DNA from: DHVE2 group archaeon | Lineage (GTDB): Archaea; Thermoplasmatota; Thermoplasmata; Thermoplasmatales; Aciduliprofundaceae | DNA length: 11,128 nucleotides | Assembly: GCA_015522955.1 (NCBI GenBank) | Contig: WALG01000023.1 | Coordinates: 1-11,128, forward strand | Direction of reading: 5' to 3' | Shown: piece after piece, positions 6,956 to 11,128 of the stretch | Numbering within the stretch: the first letter of the stretch is position 1 | How the letters are laid out: each line of letters begins with the position of its first letter | The notes under the pieces: model-generated | What the model was told of the DNA's origin: nothing | The model's database searches: none | Seen by the model: only the letters and a program-made list of their open reading frames with translations | Made by a program: the position numbers and the translations under genes

Positions 6956-8936
6956 TAATATCCACATCTCGACCCAGGATTAAAACATTTCTCCTCTCCT
7001 GGAGAAAGTTGAGTAAATCCTGGAAATGCCTCTCATTTTTGAGTGTTGAAGAATCTCCTACCATTACAAGTTTTCTCTTTGCGCGTGTGAGAGAGACGTT
7101 GAGACGACGAGCATCAGAGAGAAATCCCGTATCTCCCTGTGAGTTTGACCTTACAAATGAGATTATTATTACTTCTTTCTCTCTTCCCTGAAAGCCATCC
7201 ACGGATTTTACCTCTACTTGGGGAAGCATTGAACGCAGCAGATCCACCTGGTCGTCGTAGGGAGTGATTATCCCCAAGTTACTAATGTTAAGTCCAATGC
7301 GTAGCAGTTCCTTGGCTATCTTGGCAATGAGATTTGCCTCTCCTCGGTTCATATATGATGTAGAGCCCCTCCTCTGCTCCTCTCTAAATTTGCTCTGAGT
7401 GTCGATAAAGATAACCGGCTTATCGGGACGTAGAAGTTTATACATCTCGGCATTTATCTCCTCAAATTTGAGTTTCAGGTCGTGAAGGGTTATGTTTTTC
7501 ACACTTTCATCTGCCTTTAATATGCCTCCATAAAATTCAATATTGGGGAAATTCATAATTTCCTGGTTCATCCGGTATTGAGTTGTGAGTACATGGCGGA
7601 TTTTAGGGCCATATACATCAAGCATCCTTTCAAACAGTGTGTATTGTAGAGATTTTGCCTTATGACTCATAACGGTGGGAGGCAGCTGTTTATGGTCTCC
7701 TGCCATGATGATTTTTCGAGTTCGCACAATGGGAATAAGCGAAGATACCTCGGTACTCTGGGTTGCTTCATCTATAAAAACCACTGGAAACGTGAGAGAT
7801 GCAAGAATATCGCTACCCGCAGTGGAGTTTGTGGTGCATATGACATCTGCATCTTTAAGTATTCTTTCCATTGCCCTTTTTTCATAATTTTTCGCTTTTT
7901 GGAATAGGTCATCAATCTCTCTCTGCATCTCCAGCCATCTGGCCATGCTTCTCATCATTGTCACTGGAATACCACGGAGACTCTTTCCTGCACGAGCAAG
8001 ATAGGCAATCTCATCGTCACCCAAACCTCTGCGCCATTGCTGTGTTGGTCTGGTATATTTGTCTCTTTCTCCTAGCAACGAATCAATCTTGTCCCATAAT
8101 TTCTGTGCTGCCTTATATTCTGGCAGAGATTGCACAAGATAGTCAAGTGTATGCTCTCTAAGGGTTTTTGTAACCCTTGCAGGGTTTCCCACTCTCACCA
8201 CTTTTACCCGTCCAGCGAGTTTTTCGACTAGGTTATCCACCGCCACATTGGAATCTGCAGTGGCAAGCACTCTCATTTCACGCTTAACATGCTGCACGAT
8301 GCTTTCTACCAGCGTGGTGGTTTTTCCTGTTCCAGGAGGTCCGTGGATCAAGAAGATTTCCTCTGCGCCTAGAGTGCGTATAACTGCCTCTCTCTGAGAA
8401 CTATTGAGATTGCTCTCCACTCTCATTTCCGGGATTTTTTGAATCTTTGGCATCTTTTTTCCTAAGAGAAGTGGATGCAGGTCTATCCTATCCTTTAGAA
8501 TGTTCACCGCCTCCTTCATTCGCTGAAAGGTCACATCACTCACATAGAGGTCCATTCTTATTCCCCGACCATAAAGAAAGGGCGGTGGTCTGGTTGAAAA
8601 AGAAACGAGAATATAGTTTTTCCCCTTTTCATATACGGTACCCTGAGGATTTCTGGGACTCACCGTTTTCTGTGAAAGAAGAACCACGTCTCCAACGGTA
8701 ATCTCTGTTTCCGGCATGCTCTTGCGATAAAATTTGATGAGGTAGGTACCACCAAGTCCGCGTCCAGCATTTCTGCCTCTGAGGTTCAGTATTGCCCTGC
8801 CCAATCGTTCTCTCTTTTTTCCACTAAGGGCTCGAATCTCCATCATCTGGGTCTTCATCTCTTCTTTTCTCTCTATCTCGATGAGTCTCAGGAAATACTC
8901 AGCGTACTCTTGGTAATCCTTAAATATCCTTTTCAC
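6942..8936 (-). CDS. UPF1/IGHMBP2-like SF1 helicase
   Basis: A 664-residue superfamily 1B helicase of the UPF1/IGHMBP2 group, expected to translocate on single-stranded RNA or DNA. The N-terminal about 175 residues are basic and include a small beta-barrel-like part (ITVGDVVLL, 79-87). Core motifs in order: Q motif LNSSQREAV (177-185), Walker A GPPGTGKT (199-206), motif Ia TADSNVAVDNL (226-236), DEAT (389-392), GDHKQLPP (413-420), TQYRM (452-456), TPYDDQV (558-564), SVDGFQGREKE (578-588) and NVSLTRAKRKL (613-623). A helical insertion between motifs Ia and II (about 260-365) matches subdomain 1C of this group. The zinc-binding CH domain of eukaryotic UPF1 is absent. The start is GTG with no Shine-Dalgarno; a TATA box about 20-25 bp upstream suggests a leaderless mRNA. 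It overlaps the downstream methyltransferase gene. Confidence 0.93.
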   Translation of the reverse strand: MKRIFKDYQEYAEYFLRLIEIERKEEMKTQMMEIRALSGKKRERLGRAILNLRGRNAGRGLGGTYLIKFYRKSMPETEITVGDVVLLSQKTVSPRNPQGTVYEKGKNYILVSFSTRPPPFLYGRGIRMDLYVSDVTFQRMKEAVNILKDRIDLHPLLLGKKMPKIQKIPEMRVESNLNSSQREAVIRTLGAEEIFLIHGPPGTGKTTTLVESIVQHVKREMRVLATADSNVAVDNLVEKLAGRVKVVRVGNPARVTKTLREHTLDYLVQSLPEYKAAQKLWDKIDSLLGERDKYTRPTQQWRRGLGDDEIAYLARAGKSLRGIPVTMMRSMARWLEMQREIDDLFQKAKNYEKRAMERILKDADVICTTNSTAGSDILASLTFPVVFIDEATQSTEVSSLIPIVRTRKIIMAGDHKQLPPTVMSHKAKSLQYTLFERMLDVYGPKIRHVLTTQYRMNQEIMNFPNIEFYGGILKADESVKNITLHDLKLKFEEINAEMYKLLRPDKPVIFIDTQSKFREEQRRGSTSYMNRGEANLIAKIAKELLRIGLNISNLGIITPYDDQVDLLRSMLPQVEVKSVDGFQGREKEVIIISFVRSNSQGDTGFLSDARRLNVSLTRAKRKLVMVGDSSTLKNERHFQDLLNFLQERRNVLILGRDVDINVQP

Positions 8937-8952
8937 AGAAGGGCATGAAAAA

Positions 8953-8992
8953 GATATAAAAATAATGTTTGCAGCGATAATGAATTATATAG
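8953..8992. promoter_or_regulatory. Divergent promoters for the helicase and the M24 gene
   Basis: The 75-bp gap holds two separate TATA boxes. On the minus strand TTATTTTTATATC (8953-8965) is 20-25 bp before the helicase GTG at 8936. On the plus strand AATTATATAG (8983-8992) is centred 24 bp before the ATG at 9012. Both distances fit transcription starting at or within a few bases of the start codon. Confidence 0.55.
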
Positions 8993-9011
8993 CATACGCT
9001 TTTTGGAGTTT

Positions 9012-10121
9012 ATGAAGTATGAGCAGAGAGTGAATCATCTCAGGGAGTATATGGAATCTAAAGATATACAATATGTGGTGCTTATAGACCCCATGAACCA
9101 GTACTATTTTACTGGATTTCTTACCATCTCATATTCTAGACCCATAATCACACTTATAAGTAAAGAGGAGACCTTTCTAATAGTTCCTGAACTGGAAAAG
9201 CAACATGCGCAAAATACGGGAGCAAAGGTGCTTGCCTATTCTGAGGTCCCCGGTAGCAAAGAAGAGAACCCCTGGAATATACTTCTCTCGCTCCTTAAAA
9301 ACATAGAAAGAAGCGAGGCTGGTATAGGGGTGGAGATGAGCAAAATACCAGTTGAATATTTCAGAAAAATCGAGAAATATGGGAAATGCTTTGATATCTC
9401 TCAGGTAATAAGAAATATGAGAATAATAAAGGATGAAGATGAGATATCTCTAATTCGAGCGGCTGCAAAACTGGTGTCCCAGGGTGTTGAAGAAAGTATA
9501 GGTCATGCCGCCCCAAATATAAGCGAGATAGAGATAGATGCCATTGGAAACTTTGCAATTCTAAAGCAGGCATCTAAGGAGCATGGGGATGTCATGGTAT
9601 CGCTTTTCTCCATGAGTCCCTCCGGCCCTGAAAGAAGCACCATGCCCCATGTGCACTCCACCTCCCGAAAACTTGAAAGGGGCGATGTTGTAATTCACAG
9701 TCGTCAGGTGGCGCTCCTTGGCTATCGCGCAGAATGTGAAAGAACGTTTTTTGTACATTCTTCAAAGCACCCGCATCTCAGAATTCTTGAGGTGGCCTTG
9801 GAATCTCAGAGGGAAGCAGAGAAGGCTTTGAAGCCGGGAGCATCCGCTGCAGAGATAGACAGAATTGCCAGAGAGGTCATAGAGGATGCGAACTATGGAA
9901 GGTATTTTCCCCACAGAACAGGCCATGGGCTGGGATTGGATGTTCATGAGGCACCATATCTTGTGCACACTTCAAAAGAAAAGTTAAGAAGTGGTATGGT
10001 TGTCACCGTGGAGCCAGGGATATACATTCCAGGCATGGGTGGATTTCGCAACTCAGATACCTATCTAATCACAGATAGTGGATATGAGAAACTCACCACT
10101 GCCTCCAGTTATCTGGAATAA
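9012..10121 (+). CDS. M24-family (Xaa-Pro peptidase-like) protein with altered metal site
   Basis: A 369-residue protein with a creatinase-type N-terminal domain (about 1-135) and a pita-bread M24 domain (about 140-369), the layout of Xaa-Pro dipeptidases and aminopeptidase P. HRTGHGLGLDVHEAP (301-315) and VTVEPGIY (331-338) are intact. Canonical ligands are Asp, Asp, His, Glu, Glu. Here the first Asp aligns with Ser230 (or His229), the second with Glu241 in GYRAECERTF, and the last Glu of the RxED motif with Ser348 in GFRNSDT. The site may therefore hold fewer metals or do other chemistry, as in creatinase-type relatives, so 'Xaa-Pro dipeptidase' is only a family label. An in-frame TTG at 9003 is at the predicted transcript start; the ATG at 9012, 24 bp from the TATA centre, is preferred. 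Its 3' end overlaps hutI by 13 bp. Confidence 0.9.
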   Translation: MKYEQRVNHLREYMESKDIQYVVLIDPMNQYYFTGFLTISYSRPIITLISKEETFLIVPELEKQHAQNTGAKVLAYSEVPGSKEENPWNILLSLLKNIERSEAGIGVEMSKIPVEYFRKIEKYGKCFDISQVIRNMRIIKDEDEISLIRAAAKLVSQGVEESIGHAAPNISEIEIDAIGNFAILKQASKEHGDVMVSLFSMSPSGPERSTMPHVHSTSRKLERGDVVIHSRQVALLGYRAECERTFFVHSSKHPHLRILEVALESQREAEKALKPGASAAEIDRIAREVIEDANYGRYFPHRTGHGLGLDVHEAPYLVHTSKEKLRSGMVVTVEPGIYIPGMGGFRNSDTYLITDSGYEKLTTASSYLE

Positions 10122-11128
10122 ACGATGCGTCCTTTCTTTATCACCTTTTCAACCAGGTTCACTCCAAAATGATAACCAAGATGCATATAATTGGGAGCAT
10201 CCAGAATTACAATGTCAGCCTGTTTTCCAGGTTCTATGGAACCTATTCTATCCTGCAGTTCCAGAGCCGCCGCAGCATTGATGGTACTTGCTGCAATTGC
10301 CTCTTCAGGTAGCATCCTCATTTGTGTAATTGCGAGAGATATAACCATTTGCATACTTTCTGTGTAACAGTTGGGATTCAGGTCTGTTGCCAGTGCCACC
10401 GGGATGCCATGCTCAATAAATTTTCTTGCAGGCGCATATTCTTTGCTGAGAAGCATGTAGGGTGTGCCGGGAAGCAGAACTGCGATAATATTACTCTTGC
10501 TCATGTAATCAATGCTCTCTTCAGAGGTCTTAACAAGATGGTCTGCGGAGATGGCACCCACATCCACAGCCACACGGGTGCATCCTATATCGCATATCTC
10601 ATCCGCATGTATTTTGGGCGTTAGCCCGTATTTTTTTCCCTCTAAAAGATACTCTTTTGATTCGGACTCACTGAAAACGCCCTTTTCGCAGAATATGTCT
10701 ATGAATTTTGCAAGGTCTTTTATCTCAGGTATCACCTCTTTTTTCATATACTCTATAAACTCTCCAGTGTGCTGAAACTCCGGAGGTAGCGCATGTGCAC
10801 CCAGGAATGTGGGTACAAGTTCCACGGGATGCTCTATCTCATTAATCACGCGAAGCATCTTTTTTTCATTCTCTAAATTCAGCCCATAACCGCTCTTTGC
10901 CTCTGCAGTTGTGGTACCATTGCGTAGCATATAATCTAATCTTTTTTCCGCGCTTTCTATAAGTTCTTGAAATGTTGCTTTTCTCGTTGCCTTTACTGTA
11001 CGCAGTATACCTCCACCCATCTTCAAAATCTCAAGATAAGTCTTGCCCTGCAATTTCATATATAATTCGTCTTCTCTGCTTCCGGCAAAGATGAGATGTG
11101 TGTGCGGATCCACGAATCCTGGCATTAC
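10109..11128 (-). CDS. hutI: Imidazolonepropionase, 5'-truncated
   Basis: HutI opens the ring of 4-imidazolone-5-propanoate to give N-formimidoyl-L-glutamate, the third step of histidine breakdown, in the cytoplasm. The frame continues to the window edge, so about 60-70 N-terminal residues are missing; the ATG at 11123-11125 is internal. Counting from that Met, the amidohydrolase metal site is seen at PHTH (7-10), with IHADE (172-176), ADH (195-197) and ATDLNPN (246-252) completing it. Also typical are AGSREDE (14-20), TTTAEAKSGYG (71-81) and the C-terminal GSIEPGKQADIVILD (295-309), the small beta-domain strand. All expected catalytic residues in the visible part are present. The 3' end overlaps that of the convergent M24 gene. 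Other hut genes, if clustered, would lie to the right of the window. Confidence 0.95.
   Translation of the reverse strand, partial: VMPGFVDPHTHLIFAGSREDELYMKLQGKTYLEILKMGGGILRTVKATRKATFQELIESAEKRLDYMLRNGTTTAEAKSGYGLNLENEKKMLRVINEIEHPVELVPTFLGAHALPPEFQHTGEFIEYMKKEVIPEIKDLAKFIDIFCEKGVFSESESKEYLLEGKKYGLTPKIHADEICDIGCTRVAVDVGAISADHLVKTSEESIDYMSKSNIIAVLLPGTPYMLLSKEYAPARKFIEHGIPVALATDLNPNCYTESMQMVISLAITQMRMLPEEAIAASTINAAAALELQDRIGSIEPGKQADIVILDAPNYMHLGYHFGVNLVEKVIKKGRIVYSR

Noticed and set aside
6941..6970. Possible helicase-methyltransferase fusion split by a frameshift
   Set aside because: Both proteins have normal family lengths and proper ends; the overlap is typical of translational coupling.
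9003..9005. TTG as start of the M24 gene
   Set aside because: It lies about 15 bp from the TATA centre, so it would be upstream of transcription; the ATG at 9012 fits better.
1..11128. CRISPR array, insertion sequence, toxin-antitoxin or defence cassette
   Set aside because: No regularly spaced repeats, transposase, terminal inverted repeats or small paired toxin-like genes were seen; all genes are housekeeping-like or unrecognised single genes.

Overview
The window looks like a euryarchaeal chromosome, probably from the class Thermoplasmata and possibly Aciduliprofundum-like. The evidence is a full-length Hef helicase-nuclease, an archaeal-type phosphoglycerate mutase (ApgM), an archaeal UPF1-like helicase, an intron-less archaeal tRNA-Ser and tRNA-Gly without encoded CCA, and archaeal TATA boxes about 25 nt upstream of start codons. 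The lineage below archaea is inferred. No mobile element, CRISPR array or foreign-looking island was seen. The layout is dense, with no gene-free stretch above about 200 bases.

Layout. Positions 1-738 (+) hold the 3' part of an unrecognised, sequon-rich, probably cell-surface protein. A 193-bp gap follows. tRNA-Ser(UGA) lies on the minus strand at 932-1015. An MFS-type membrane protein (1066-2256, -) is the second gene of an operon led by hef (2271-about 4586, -). From the same short promoter region, a thiamine-binding MTH1187-family protein (4640-4939, +) and apgM (4991-6214, +) run rightward. tRNA-Gly(CCC) (6215-6286, -) directly abuts the apgM stop codon. Next is a leftward operon of a UPF1/IGHMBP2-like helicase (6942-8936) and an overlapping SAM methyltransferase (6347-6955 or 6967). 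A second divergent promoter separates it from an M24 (Xaa-Pro peptidase-like) protein (9012-10121, +), whose 3' end overlaps that of imidazolonepropionase, hutI (10109-11128, -, 5' end beyond the window).

How the genes fit together. Two information-processing units (Hef for stalled forks, and the UPF1-like helicase with a methyltransferase) alternate with central metabolism (ApgM in glycolysis/gluconeogenesis, thiamine binding) and amino-acid or peptide use (M24 protein, HutI in histidine breakdown). This would suit a heterotrophic, peptide-using archaeon.

Most notable points. (1) The M24 protein has lost or changed three of the five canonical metal ligands. (2) The hef/thiamine-binding divergent promoter has a perfectly palindromic TATA box and a second perfect palindrome exactly 21 bp away. 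(3) Hef has a PIP-box-like motif in its helicase-nuclease linker. (4) A consistent TATA-to-start spacing points to leaderless mRNAs and moves several start codons. (5) tRNA-Gly and apgM converge with no gap. I did not find a clearly new multi-gene system.
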